NCBI GenBank assembly: GCA_946902985.2
Contig: OX336393.1
Location: 128,058,533 to 128,122,532, forward strand
Direction of reading: 5' to 3'
DNA length: 64,000 bases
DNA from: Meconema thalassinum
Lineage: Eukaryota > Arthropoda > Insecta > Orthoptera > Tettigoniidae
Below the pieces are notes generated by a model. It worked only from the letters and a program-made list of their open reading frames with translations. It was not told the DNA's origin and searched no databases. Made by a program: the position numbers and the translations under genes. The first letter of the stretch is position 1. Each line of letters starts with the position of its first letter. Below are positions 45,582 through 55,625 of this stretch, piece after piece.

Positions 45582-45850
45582 TTAGTTTGCTGGCCCTAAC
45601 CCACTCTCACTTATAAAGCGGATGACGACATCAGCAGCGAACGCGTCATCGGCTGATATAAGTTTGAGTGTCATCTGCAAACCAAGGTTTCTTCGTAAGT
45701 CAGAGAGATCCACACGCTCGGTTACAATGTGGGGCATGGTGAAAACGGCTCCACAGGTACAAAGTGGGGGGTCTTCCCTTCTCATTAGGTACGAGTGTGT
45801 GGATCTCGTGACCCCAATGTTCGGTAAAAGGAATTGTTTTAAATTCTGGA
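45582..45850 (-). pseudogene. Non-LTR retrotransposon C-terminal fragment (RNase H/zinc-knuckle end)
   Basis: Minus-strand frame reads THSYLMRREDPPLCTCGAV, FTMPHIVTERVDLSDLRRN and SADDAFAADVVIRFISESGL before a stop at 45582. This is the THxxLxxxxxPPxCxxCGxxxTxxHIxxxC ending of Jockey/R1-type LINEs, with the final Cys replaced by Arg. Confidence 0.8.
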
Positions 45851-46597
45851 TGATGAATGAAGATGGGCTTGCCTTTTAGAGAGGTAAATAAAAAACACAA
45901 AAGCAAAAAAAAAAAAAAAGGAAAGGAAAAAGAAAAACCGGACAAAAAACAATCAAAACAACAACAAAAATATCAAAACCAAAAATATAAAAATATTAAC
46001 ACACCATGGTGCTTGCGAGCACTAGGTTGAAAACGCTTATTCTAGGCCATATTTGAGTGAGATTGCCGAAGAATTAGGACATAGTAACAACCCTTCCCCA
46101 CGCTTCTAGATCGGTAACGTTGAATTGATGTAAAAACAAAATTCTACATTTGAATATATGGTTCAACTGAATTATTGCTTTCCTTTGTAAGGCTCCGAGT
46201 TTTGAAAAATGAGCTAAGAGTTAATTGAAAGGAACCGTGTCAGTGTACAATCTTTATTTCTGGCTACGTCTCCGGAAATATCGTAAATTAATTCATTTCA
46301 GTTGGTGTAAAGGAGAAGTAGATCGTTTGTAGCGGTTCTCAGCAAATCCTCATTGCCATTAGTTAGTGAGGAAGGCTGCTTGCCAGTTGCCGACTGTCGG
46401 CCCATAATTCCCTCGGCGGCCGTCTTTGTGAAGTGTCTCGCTCCATCGCACTGTCACCGTGCCGTGGCCGCCCCGACGCCTCGAGACGCCTTGCGAAGCA
46501 TCGCTAATGAGCAGACAGAAGGCGTCGCCGGAATTAGCCTATTCATCTCTCAGGTCCGTGGTTCAACTCTAGCCGTCCTCATATTTCTTGTAACCCA
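45851..46597. other. Unannotated; A-rich tract then GC-rich patch
   Basis: A-rich tract at 45895-45990. A GC- and CpG-rich patch at about 46375-46560 has no repeat match in the window and no acceptable exon. Confidence 0.3.
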
Positions 46598-47240
46598 GCA
46601 GCGGAGCCAAGTGGGTTAAGACACGCTCTATCGGCTGTGGTGGCGTACTTGGTAGCATGCTGAACTGCTGTGCCAAGATAGCGGGTTCAAACCCGGCCGA
46701 AGTCATCGGATTTTTTAAGAGTGTTAAAATTTTTCAAGTATGCCTTCCTTCGGAGGGGAAGTAAAGCCGGCGGTACCATGTCATAGATTTATGGCATGTG
46801 AAAGATCCTTCCACAGACTAAACTTGTGTGAAGCTAAATTTCTAGGTTAGATTTCATTGGAACGCTCTATCAAAATTCCAACGTTTACCACTAGGTATCT
46901 GTGACATCTGGTAGCGAAAGTTGGAAATAAATTGAAATTGAACGGAACTTGTAGCTCACCCTATGGGTGTCCGCTTGAAGCAGCTACAGCCTCTGGCGAG
47001 CCGAACATGTCCTGGGACACTCCCGGCACTCAAAGTCATACGATAAATAAATAAATTAATTAATACATAATAAACAAGACACGCTCTACGGCAGCAGTGA
47101 GGGAGCTGGAAGTTCGGAGATCTGAAGTTCGAATCCCGGCACTGACAGCGGACATCCTTAATGTGGTTTTCGCCTCGGGATTTTTCCACACTATCGCTAG
47201 GCAAATGCTGAGATGACACCATTTTCAAGTCTGTTGGATC
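46598..47240 (+). repeat. SINE S9, split by a SINE S1b insertion
   Basis: Head GAGCCAAGTGGGTTAAGACA is interrupted after ...CGCTCTA and resumes at 47089 with CGGCAGCAGTGAGGGAGC, GAAGTTCGAATCCCGGCAC and GTGGTTTTCGCCTCGGG, ending GGCAAATGCTGAGATG. Removing the insert and one duplication copy restores a continuous tRNA-like head. Confidence 0.75.
46631..47075 (+). repeat. SINE S1b (S1 body, alternative 3' tail) with 13-base TSD
   Basis: Head GGCTGTGGTGGCGTACTTGG and S1 body, but the 3' end is replaced by GGAACTTGTAGCTCACCC, CTGGCGAGCCGAACATGTCC and an ATAA-rich tail. Perfect duplication AAGACACGCTCTA at 46618-46630 and 47076-47088. A sister copy is at 52894. Confidence 0.9.
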
Positions 47241-47533
47241 CTCAATAAGCCCTGCTATAGGTTATTTGGATAGGAACTCCTGTAATCAAGGCAGCATTCT
47301 AAGGAGGCATATCCTACTAGGAAAGCTGAGGAGTGAGGTAGTTTGCGATTTCTTTCGTCACCGAGACAGTGCAGCAGCACTAACTGATGGGCAGATGATC
47401 TCGCTATTCTACCCTTTAAACAGCAATGATCATCGTCTAGCAGCACTGAATTTATTAATAGAACGAATGATTGCTGGGACAAATGTATAGGAGCGATGTC
47501 AAGGAGGTACTCGTATTAAGTTAAAGGCTAAAA
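47241..47533. other. Unannotated sequence, possibly LINE interior
   Basis: An open frame at 47266-47490 precedes the LINE remnant, but its translation matches nothing I recognise. Confidence 0.3.
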
Positions 47534-48317
47534 AACCCGCTAGATGAAAGTGTTCGTATGAGTCGACACAGATGTTGGGGTCATATGATGAGGTTGAGGG
47601 AGGAGAGATTGGTTGGTTGGTTCCTCAGTTTAGGGGCTGCGACAACGCGGTCATGTAGCCCCGTGTACTTTAGGTGTGTGTCAAATCTGTCTGATAACCG
47701 GTGTTAATTGTGATGACTGTATTAGTGTGTGTTATCTGTCTGTTAAGGACTGCAGGCTTTGCATTTTTCAAATAGTTCCTACTTTTGCCGCCAAACGCCA
47801 CCGTCAACGACTACTAGTTCAGAACTTAGCTACCAGAGGCCACCGCAGTCGGCTTTTGGCAACGGGCGTAGGAACCTAAGAGCATTGTTTACATTCTTAA
47901 CCTATAAAATTTAGCTTCACACAGGTGTAATTAGTGCAAGGTTCTTTAACATGCCATAAATCTATGACCAGGGACCGTCGGCTTTACTTCCCCTCCGAAG
48001 GAAGGCATACTGAGGAATTTTTAACGCTCTTAAAAAATCCGACGACTTCGGCCGGATTTGAACCCGCGATCTTGGGCATAGAAGCTCAGCATGCTATCGA
48101 CTACGCCACCGAAGCCGCGGAGGAGAGATTGCCCAAGAAGTTAATGAGCTTAGCTATAGAAGGTAAGATAAGCAGAGGTAGACGTAGGAGGTGACGTTAA
48201 GATCCAATGTTGAATGATTTCAAAGAGAGAGGTGTAGAAGACGAGAAGGCGGTAGTGCTAACTGCTAATATGGGATCATGGAGGCGACTTGTTCGCAAAC
48301 TGAGGCTTGAAAACTAG
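47534..48317 (+). pseudogene. Non-LTR retrotransposon 3' end, interrupted by a SINE
   Basis: Left part: NPLDESVRMSRHRCWGHMMR then LREE. After the SINE: ERLPKKLMSLAIEGKISRGR, a stop, then PMLNDFKERGVEDEKA and MGSWRRLVRKLRLEN with a stop at 48315-48317. The same post-RT pattern as 32560 (WGHxxR, GxxxRGRxR, RG). Clearly dead: stop codon plus SINE insertion. Confidence 0.83.
47611..48118 (-). repeat. SINE S1, full length (~508 bases), with 12-base TSD
   Basis: Minus strand, from tRNA-like head (GAAGCCGCGG side) to AACC tail (GGTTGGTTGGTT on +). Duplication GGAGGAGAGATT at 47599-47610 and 48119-48130. This is the best reference copy in the window for S1 length: head about 75, body about 300, 3' part about 130 bases. 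Confidence 0.93.
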
Positions 48318-48459
48318 ACTGGACGCTGAAAGGCAAAACAGACTCAAATGATAATGACTGAATCAAATATTTAAAATATGTTATCTTTTATTTTCCGCCT
48401 TCTGTTGTCTCGAGACACGTAGCCTATTGAGACTGCAGATACATAAGTCCTGTCAACAT

Positions 48460-48745
48460 AATTAATTCTCGTTTTTGAGGGTTGGAACGAGATGCACTGA
48501 GACTTGTGAGGCAAAACTGGGTTCGGTTCCCAACTCAGCTGTCATTGAAGTGGTTTCCCATGGTTTCTCACTTCTACTCCAGGCAAATGTCCGGATGGTT
48601 TCTAACTTAAGACCACGGCCTCCTCCTTCCAAGCCACAAGTACACACACACTAGTACAATGACAGGTTATTTGACAATTTTCACACATGCTAGTGATTGG
48701 GCCTATAAGACCATGATGTCGCAAACAACAACAACAACAACAACA
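48460..48745 (+). repeat. SINE S2
   Basis: GTTTTTGAGGGTTGGAACGA, GGGTTCGGTTCCCAACTCAG, GAAGTGGTTTCCCATGGTTT, CCAGGCAAATGTCCGGATGG; ends in an ACA microsatellite (48726-48745). Confidence 0.7.
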
Positions 48746-49497
48746 TACTTTTTTTTCTTGTAGTTATATTCTTCCCCTCTCATCTATGAACACACTCAAG
48801 AGATCACTCAAGAACTCTTCCTCAACACGCCAAACTCCTTCGCTCTTCAGTGTTGTTCGGTCATGTTTCTTTTTTCTCCACTCTGCTTTCGTCGCTTCAT
48901 CATGTTACCTCTTCCCTGTGAGACTTACATCCTCTTGTCACTCCAATCATTCTTCTCGTGTTTCACTTCTTGCCCTACCATGACTCTTCACGGTAAAATA
49001 AAAATGGAAAGGGAAGAGGAAGGAGAAGAAGATGGAAGAGGAAGACAGAAAGAGGATTTCGCGCCTTAGGCCAAAGCAAACATAAATAATAGTTTTTAAA
49101 TGAGACAGGACGTGTTGTGGAGGAGACATTCCGAAGCCTGTATGGTAACCAGAAGTGGCACATGTGTGCACCCCCCTGCTTGTCAGCAGTAATTGGCCCA
49201 CCCTGGGTGTTCGCTTGTCGCTGTCTTGTTGCGAGATCTTGTGATGAATGGCGGATACACGATACGCACGATCAGTTCTCTACAGTCAGGTGCGTATGGA
49301 CAACGGGCAGATCACTCTCCTGCTCCTCCAATTTGCACAACTATTCCTTATTAAAAAGGTTTGACATCTATTACTACTTCTCCTTCTTCTTCTACAAGAA
49401 GGACCAGTTTTTGTTTATTTCGCATATTGACCTTTTTATAATTTATTTTTCTTTATTTTCTGTTTCTCTACGTATTATGAAGACGTCACAAAAACTT
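48746..49497. other. Unannotated, pyrimidine-rich
   Basis: CT-rich stretches produce several open frames (48786-49698) with no recognisable protein; these were not accepted. Confidence 0.35.
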
Positions 49498-49955
49498 CTT
49501 ATCTGCCTATCCACCCACCGACCGACCACCTACGCACCCACTTACCTACCCACGCACCGAATGACCACCTACTCACCCCCTTACCTAGCCACGCACCCAC
49601 CTACCACCTACTCACCTGCCTACCCACCCACCCCCCCTACCTACGCACCCATCCACCCACCTACCACCTCCACACCTATCTACACACCCACCGACTGACC
49701 ACCTACTCACGTACATATCCACCCCCACCTGCCTACCCACCCACGGACTGACCACCTCCTCACCTACAGTACCTACCCACCGCCCACTCACCTACCGACC
49801 ACCTACTCATCTTCCTACCCACCATCCTAGCGACCACCTCCTCACCTACCTACCCTCCGCCCACTCACCTACCGATCACGTACTCACCTGCTCACCCACC
49901 CTTCCACCCACCTATCTACCCACCCATCCACTTATCTACACAGCCACCTACCTAC
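49498..49955 (+). repeat. ACCTACCCACC-type minisatellite
   Basis: About 460 bases of degenerate tetramer-based repeats (CCACCTACTCACC, TACCTACCCACC). It encodes an apparent Pro/Thr/Tyr-rich frame that is an artefact of the repeat. Confidence 0.9.
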
Positions 49956-49959
49956 CTCT

Positions 49960-50300
49960 CTGGGTTCAATTCCTGACTGTCAAGGCATTTTAATTCTAGT
50001 GTGAGGGCTGGAACTGGGTACACTCAGCCTGGTGAGGCAAAACTGAGAAACAGGAGGGTTCGATTCCCATCTCAGCCATCCTGGAAGTTGGTTTCCGTGG
50101 TGTGGAAACTTCTACTCCAGGCAAATGCTGGGACGATCTTTTAACTTAAGGCCACGACTGTCTCTTTCCCAATCCTATACAGATTTACAAATACTCACAC
50201 ACTAATAGCTTACAGCCATCAAAATATCACAGTTTATCACACAAATTCCACACACACCCAAATACACGATGTCGCAGCTCTTAAAATAAGAACAACAACT
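49960..50300 (+). repeat. SINE S2
   Basis: TGAGGGCTGGAACTGGGTAC, GGGTTCGATTCCCATCTCAG, TTGGTTTCCGTGGTGTGG, CCAGGCAAATGCTGGGACGA, 3' ATGTCGCAGCTC. Confidence 0.75.
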
Positions 50301-50692
50301 ATGTTACAGTTTATCGGAGTTCGAGGATGATATAGGCTATACTGTAGTGAATTTCTATGTGGTGTGTGGTTTTTACGGTTGGATGCCCTTCTTGAAACTA
50401 ACAGGAATTTATTAGCAATGAATGAAACTAGGCTAGGAGTTGTAAGGAAGCTACCGTGGCCTATTATAATTTACAGCTACGGCATTTTTCTGGAGCTGGA
50501 AATGGGAAATTTGGAAAAACTATTTCAATGATAACCACCGATGGGTTTTGAACCTACAGTACTCGTCTACCGAGTTTAGAGATAACGTTGTACCTTATTG
50601 ATCGTAGCCACCGCTATAGGGATTAAAGTCATATGAATAATACTGTAGTTGGTATAATTTTAAAAAATTCTCTTATTTTTTTACACATCAAC
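50301..50692. other. Unannotated intronic sequence
   Basis: Nothing recognised. Confidence 0.3.
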
Positions 50693-50693
50693 G

Positions 50694-51115
50694 AGGCTTC
50701 GATGGCGTAGTTGGTAGCATGCTGAGCTTCTATGCTGAAGGTCACGGGTTCAAACCCGACCGAAGTGGTCGTATTTTTAAGTACACTTTTGTGAAGCCAA
50801 AATTTGTAAGTTCAGTTTGATTAATGCTCTTAAGTTCCAACGTCCGTCACCGGGCGCTGGTTGCGATGGCATTTAGTAGTAGCCAAGATTACAACTAGGT
50901 GTTATGGATGTTAGCATTTGGTAGAGAAAGTAGGAGCTTCTTGAAATAATCGCCTGCAGTCCTTACTTGAATTAAAAAACAGATAACACTCAGCAATACA
51001 GTTATCACAATTAACACCGGTTTTCAGACAGATTCTACACACACCCAAAGTACATGGGGCTACTTGACCACGTTTTCGCAGCCCCTAAACTAAGGAACCA
51101 ACCAACCAACCTACA
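50694..51115 (+). repeat. SINE S1, with internal deletion
   Basis: Head AGGCTTCGATGGCGTAGTTG with CACGGGTTCAAACCCGACCG. The CTTCGGAGGGGAAG part of the body is deleted. The 3' part and AACCAACCAACC tail are intact. TACACAT occurs on both sides, a possible short duplication. Confidence 0.85.
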
Positions 51116-51489
51116 CATGAACAGCTTTTAAGAAAAATATTCTCTGTTCGATAGAATGTTCTTCAAAATGCCATAATTATTTTCTAAAATGGAACCAATT
51201 CAGCATTATACATAAAGTAGTAGGCTAGATGTAATTTAGCCTACATAAGTTTTCGATTCAAATGAAACTCTATTACTAGCTGTAAATCTTTTTTTCTCAT
51301 GCTATATTTGGCTCCGTATATACAGGATGTTTCGAAAAAATATGCCAAAAAATAACTGGATCAAAAGCGTGCTAATATGTTTCATCTCGCTTGGATTGAG
51401 AAATCCACCTTAAGCTTAAGTTTATTTAGGATTGACACAACTGAATTTTCAATGTTCAAATCTAATGTGATAATATTTCTATTTCGCAG
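51116..51489. other. Intron 2 end
   Basis: A phrase ACAGGATGTTTCGAAAAAAT at about 51323 resembles a mariner terminus, but no partner is seen. The polypyrimidine tract and acceptor of the 77-base exon close this stretch. Confidence 0.35.
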
Positions 51490-51566
51490 ATAACAAAATT
51501 GAAGATAGACAGCAACCCATTCGCCAAAGGATTTAGGGATTCTTCGAGGCTGACAGAATTTGAAAG
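51490..51566 (+). CDS. H15/mid: H15/midline: 77-base exon encoding the end of the T-box
   Basis: A short exon found by its conserved translation ITKLKIDSNPFAKGFRD followed by SSRLTEFER. This is the expected continuation after QNQL, and the SSR after GFRD is TBX20-like (Tbx2/omb has TGR). The acceptor is TTTCTATTTCGCAG and the donor is GTGAGT. It starts in phase 0, matching the exon ending at 19360. It ends after two bases of an Arg codon (AG), which is completed by the first base of the exon at 60806. It lies 32.1 kb downstream of the previous exon among SINEs, and is too short for ordinary ORF calling. All four junctions agree in phase, so confidence is high. Confidence 0.95.
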
Positions 51567-51929
51567 GTGAGTTATTCAATTATATTCTTCTTCTTCTTTA
51601 ATCGCATCGGCCTACTAAGGACCACACCAATTCTACTCTCTTCTCTGTGCTTTGATCATTGCCCAGTGCTCCATCATATACGTTGCCGGTGTTCCTCTTT
51701 TCTTTCTTCTGTCCAAATCTTTCACGTTTTTTCTTGAATCCCCTGGTGATCATTCTGTTTCTTCCTGGGGGGGGGGGGGGGGTTGCGCTCTTAATATCTT
51801 CACAGGTAATCTCCATCACCTGTAGGACACTTTCTACCTCTTCGAACCAGGCTGGCTTGATCTTCTTATCTGATTGACGGTCACGTTAAACTACAAGCTT
51901 CCTTCCTTCTTCTTATCTTTAGAATATTC
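51567..51929. other. Intron 3 start, possible old LINE fragment
   Basis: CT-rich with a poly-G run (51768-51783). Open frames on both strands, but no protein block secure enough to annotate. Confidence 0.3.
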
Positions 51930-52268
51930 TTTTTGTCGTGTGGCCTTCTGAGAGGCCGAGTGCAGGTCTTTCTAGTCGACGCCCGTGGGCGACCTGCGCG
52001 TCGGGATGAGAGATAGAATGGATGAAGATGAATGAATTTGGGCAAGGATGTGGAAGGAAGTGGCCGTGGCCTGTCAGAAGGTACCGTCCCAGAATTTGCC
52101 TGGTGTTGAAAATGGGAAACCACGGAAAACCATTTCAAGGACGGACGACGGTGGGGCTCGAACCCACACGTCTACCGAGGCAGCAGAGAGCGTGGCCCCA
52201 TGACCACAGCAGAGAGCTTGGCCCCATGACCAAACGCTGCGCTTTAGCCAGCGTAGCCACTGCTGTCG
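51930..52268 (-). repeat. SINE S4
   Basis: Minus-strand copy of the family at 57777. Shared phrases are GTCGCCCACGGGCGTCGA, GAAATGGTTTTCCGTGGTTT and CCAGGCAAATTCTGGGACGG. The head region contains a short internal duplication (GAGAGCNTGGCCCCATGACC twice). Confidence 0.78.
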
Positions 52269-52507
52269 GTTTTAAAATAGGTAAAGATCCGGTTCGCAAT
52301 TCGTGTGGGTTTCACTCTTAACCAAGTGGCCATAAAATGTAATACCGCTTTTCCTCATGACATCAGAAATCATTTGGGCATGAATACACAGCTCATGGTT
52401 ATGCCGTAGGCTATATTCAACTTTGTCGTTGATCGGGCCAAGAATTTTCCTCAAGACCTTCCTTCCTTGATCTTCAATTTTTCTACCAGGCCTTTCTTGT
52501 TCATAGT

Positions 52508-52800
52508 GAGTTTTTTTTAGCGTACGGCTTTTAGTGCCGGGAGTGTCTGAGGACATGTTCGGCTCGCCAGAATTTGTAGCTGCTTCTATGCGGGCACCCA
52601 TGGGGTGAGCTACAAGTACCATCGCGTGTGGAGTGTTGTCTGGGGAGGAAAGTTTGAATGTAAGGACGAGGAGTTGGAAGGTAGCGGCTGTAGCCTATAG
52701 TTAGGGACCAACCCTGGCATTTGCCTGGAGGGAAGATGGGAAACAACAGAAAACCATCTTCAAGGTTGCCCATAGTGAGATATTCCGCTGCATACAGAGC
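52508..52800 (-). repeat. SINE S5, head missing
   Basis: Matches 54425-54765 on the minus strand: GGCTTTTAGTGCCGGGAGTG, ACATGTTCGGCTCGCCAG, GGGTGAGCTACAAGTACC, GGCATTTGCCTGGAGGGAAG. Confidence 0.75.
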
Positions 52801-52893
52801 CTCTGGTCGTATGGCAGTACAATAATGCACTCAAAATTCTTAACAAACCGACATTAATTACGAGGGGCAGATTACCTCACTGTCCCGCCTCTT

Positions 52894-53320
52894 AAAGCTT
52901 CGGTGGCGTAGTTGGTAGCATGCTGAACTGCTATGCCCAAGATAGCGGGTTCAATCCCGCTGTCGTCGGATATTTTTAAGAGCTTTAAAATCCTTCAGTA
53001 TGCCTTCCTTCGGAGGGGCATTACAGTAAAGCCGGCTGTCCCATGTCATAGATTTATGGCATGTTAAAGATCCTTCCACTAAATATACTTGTGTGAAGCT
53101 AAATTTCTAGGTTATATTTCGTTGAAACGCTCTATCATAGTTCCAACGTTCACCACTAGGGGTCAGTGACATATGCAATCGAAAGTTGGAACTACTTGAA
53201 ATTGAACGGAACTTGTAGCTCACCCATGGGTTGTCAGCTTGAAGCAGCTACAGCCTCTGGCGAGTCGAACATGTCCTCGAGCACTCCCGCCACTAAAAGC
53301 CATACGCTAAATAAATAACC
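52894..53320 (+). repeat. SINE S1b
   Basis: S1 head and body (AGCTTCGGTGGCGTAGTTGG, CTTCCTTCGGAGGGGCATT) with the S5-type 3' tail (GGAACTTGTAGCTCACCCAT, ATGTCCTCGAGCACTCCCGC) and an ATAAATAA end. Sister of 46631-47075. Confidence 0.83.
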
Positions 53321-53886
53321 ATCACCAATGGTAAATATTCCAGCTTGGAAATATGTACAAATTCTTACCCCGTATCGAATGTTAAGCAACCTATTGATCA
53401 ACAATAACACTTTATATTTGAAAGGTAATAGGCCTAATAGAATACAGTTATTATGTGAATGAATTAACTGCACCTGTCTTTTAGACCTTAAAAGTAAATG
53501 AGAGGGTTTTGCGTTTTAAAAGGGCTAATGCTAGGGAAGGCAGTGTGATGATCGTAACCTGGGGATGTACGGGGTTGAAGAGAATCGCAGGTTAGGCTTA
53601 TGTGGTGTTCGTAATGGGAGGGGTGTCAGCAATTAGGGTAGAAATAGATTTCAGTCTCTCGAACAATGGCTCTAATAAATATAATCACGCTTCTGCTGTA
53701 TTATAAAGCCCGCCAGGTAGCTGTGTGCCCTATACATAGCGGCAGTGTAATGTAGTTATTGCTACTCCATGTAGGGGCTAGTGACAACTTTGGTTATCAG
53801 CCCCGTCTTCTTGGATGTGTGCGTATAATTACTCGCACATTTTCTCTAATAGCTTGTAGTTTTGTGTTTCTTTTAACCTCGTGATT
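53321..53886. other. Unannotated intronic sequence
   Basis: Nothing recognised. Confidence 0.3.
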
Positions 53887-54270
53887 GGTAGCTTCGGTGG
53901 CGTAGTTGGTAACATACTAAGCTTCTATGCCGAAGATTGCGGGTTCAAATTCAGCTGAAGTCGTCAGATTTTTAATAGCGTTAAAAATCACGCAGTATGC
54001 CTTCCTTCAGAGGGGAAGTAATCTGGCGGGCCCATATCATAGTTTTATGGCATGTAAAAGAACCTTTCACTAACTACAACTGTGTGAAGCTAAATTTGTA
54101 GGTTAGGTTTGATTAACGCTCTATTAGTTCCAACCTTCGCCACCAGGTGCCAGTACCAGTGGCATCTAGTAGCCAAGTTCATAGATAGGTGTCGTTGGCA
54201 GTAGCACTTGGTAGCAACATTAGAAACTACTTGAAAATTGATCGCCTGCAATTCGTATAAAATAAGACAG
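53887..54270 (+). repeat. SINE S1, 3'-truncated
   Basis: Head TAGCTTCGGTGGCGTAGTTG, full body through GAAAATTGATCGCCTGCA; the AACC-tail part is absent. Confidence 0.82.
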
Positions 54271-54424
54271 GTGTGGCCATATTGTAGTGGGTTTAGCTGA
54301 ATGCGCTACGATGCCCGACTGGGAAGAAGAATTTATGGTATGGGAATTGTGGAGAATGAAGGCTGAAATTCAGTGCAGTGTGTTTGATACCTGTGCTAGA
54401 TCCACAACCCGTCAACTTGTGATT

Positions 54425-54765
54425 TTTTAATATATATTTTTTAGCGGATGGCTTTTAGTGCCGGGAGTGTCCGAGGACATGTTCGGCTCGCCAGTTTTGT
54501 AGCTGCTTCGAGACGGACACCCAATGGGTGAGCTACAAGTACCGTTGGGGAGGGAAGTTGGAATGGAAGGACGAGGAGTTGGAAGGTAGCGGCTGTGGCC
54601 TATAGTTAGGGACCAACCCCGGCATTTGCCTGGAAGGAAGATGGGAAACCACAGAAGACCATCTTCACGGTAGCCGGCGGGGGAATTCGAACCTCCTCGC
54701 CTCCCGGATGTGAGCGACTGCCAGCAGTCATGCCGTAACGACCACGGCTAACTCACCCGGTAACT
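54425..54765 (-). repeat. SINE S5
   Basis: Minus strand. Head CCGTGGTCGTTACGGCATGA with GGAGGTTCGAATTCCCCC, shared central domain (ATGGTCTTCTGTGGTTTCCC, GGCAAATGCCGGGGTTGG), 3' part GTACTTGTAGCTCACCCATT and ACATGTCCTCGGACACTCCC. Confidence 0.78.
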
Positions 54766-55494
54766 TGTGATAATTGTACCAATTTCCTGCCGCCATCCCC
54801 CACCCACGACAATAATCAGCATAAAGGTTAGCGTGCTGCTCGCCACCCACGCTCTGCTACCACATCCCAATAAACATGCATTATCCTCATTACCATACCA
54901 GCCACAATGAGAGCAGTATTCTGGAAATTAAAATTCCATGCTGGCAATGCAGTGACCGCAGTCGTCAAAGAATAACTTAAGGTGCCGTACCATAAACTCT
55001 CCGCTTTATTTCCTTAATAAAGGCATTATAGTCCTAAAATACGAATGAAACTGTCATGTAATATGTAACTGAATCCATGGCAGTGCACCTGCTTACCACC
55101 CGGAGTCCCCGGGTTCAATTCCTACCCCGTTAGGGATTTTAGAAACTGATGTGAGGGCTGGAACAGGAGGACACTTGAGTAGCTGTCTGACAGTTAGGCA
55201 GCGCCCTGGTCGCGGAAACCAAGATTTACGGCCTACAAGACCCGAGCGATGACCACGCACCACTCCAACAATAAAAGCCAAATGGCTGGGCAGCGGTCGC
55301 TTGGTTGGCCCGTACCACGGTTTTCTTTTTCACACTTTCACGAACACAATCGAGTCCAGGATGCAACAGGAATATGGTATTGCCTTCTCATGGCATATCA
55401 TGCAGGATAAATAGCCATCTATTTCACGCCTCATCTCCGGGTCTATAGAAACGAAAATAAGAATTGGTTGAATTATTATTATTATTAGGCTATT
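54766..55494. other. Unannotated; possible degenerate SINE at 55075-55330
   Basis: CCCGGGTTCAATTCCTACC and GTGAGGGCTGGAACAGGAGG at 55108-55175 resemble S2 parts, but the rest does not align. Remainder unrecognised. Confidence 0.35.
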
Positions 55495-55625
55495 ATCCGA
55501 TCGAGTACAGTACATACATGCGTATATATACTTAATATTACCCGATTGAGTACAGTATATACATGCTTACATATCCATATTATTACCCGATCGGGTACAG
55601 TACATACATGCATACATATTCATAT
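55495..55625 (+). repeat. Minisatellite, ~46-base unit, about 3 copies
   Basis: GATCGAGTACAGTACATACA and variants begin at about 55499, 55543 and 55590, separated by TATATNNTTATTACCC-like sequence. Confidence 0.8.

Noticed and set aside
46353..46619. 88-codon frame in the GC-rich patch
   Set aside because: Not splice-bounded, no recognisable domain, and it overlaps the start of a SINE head.
49117..49698. 193-codon open frame with Pro/Thr/Tyr-rich tail
   Set aside because: The tail is translation of an ACCTACCCACC minisatellite and the front part has no family signal.
51323..51345. Mariner-like terminus ACAGGATGTTTCGAAAAAAT
   Set aside because: No matching inverted partner or TA-flanked second end was found nearby.
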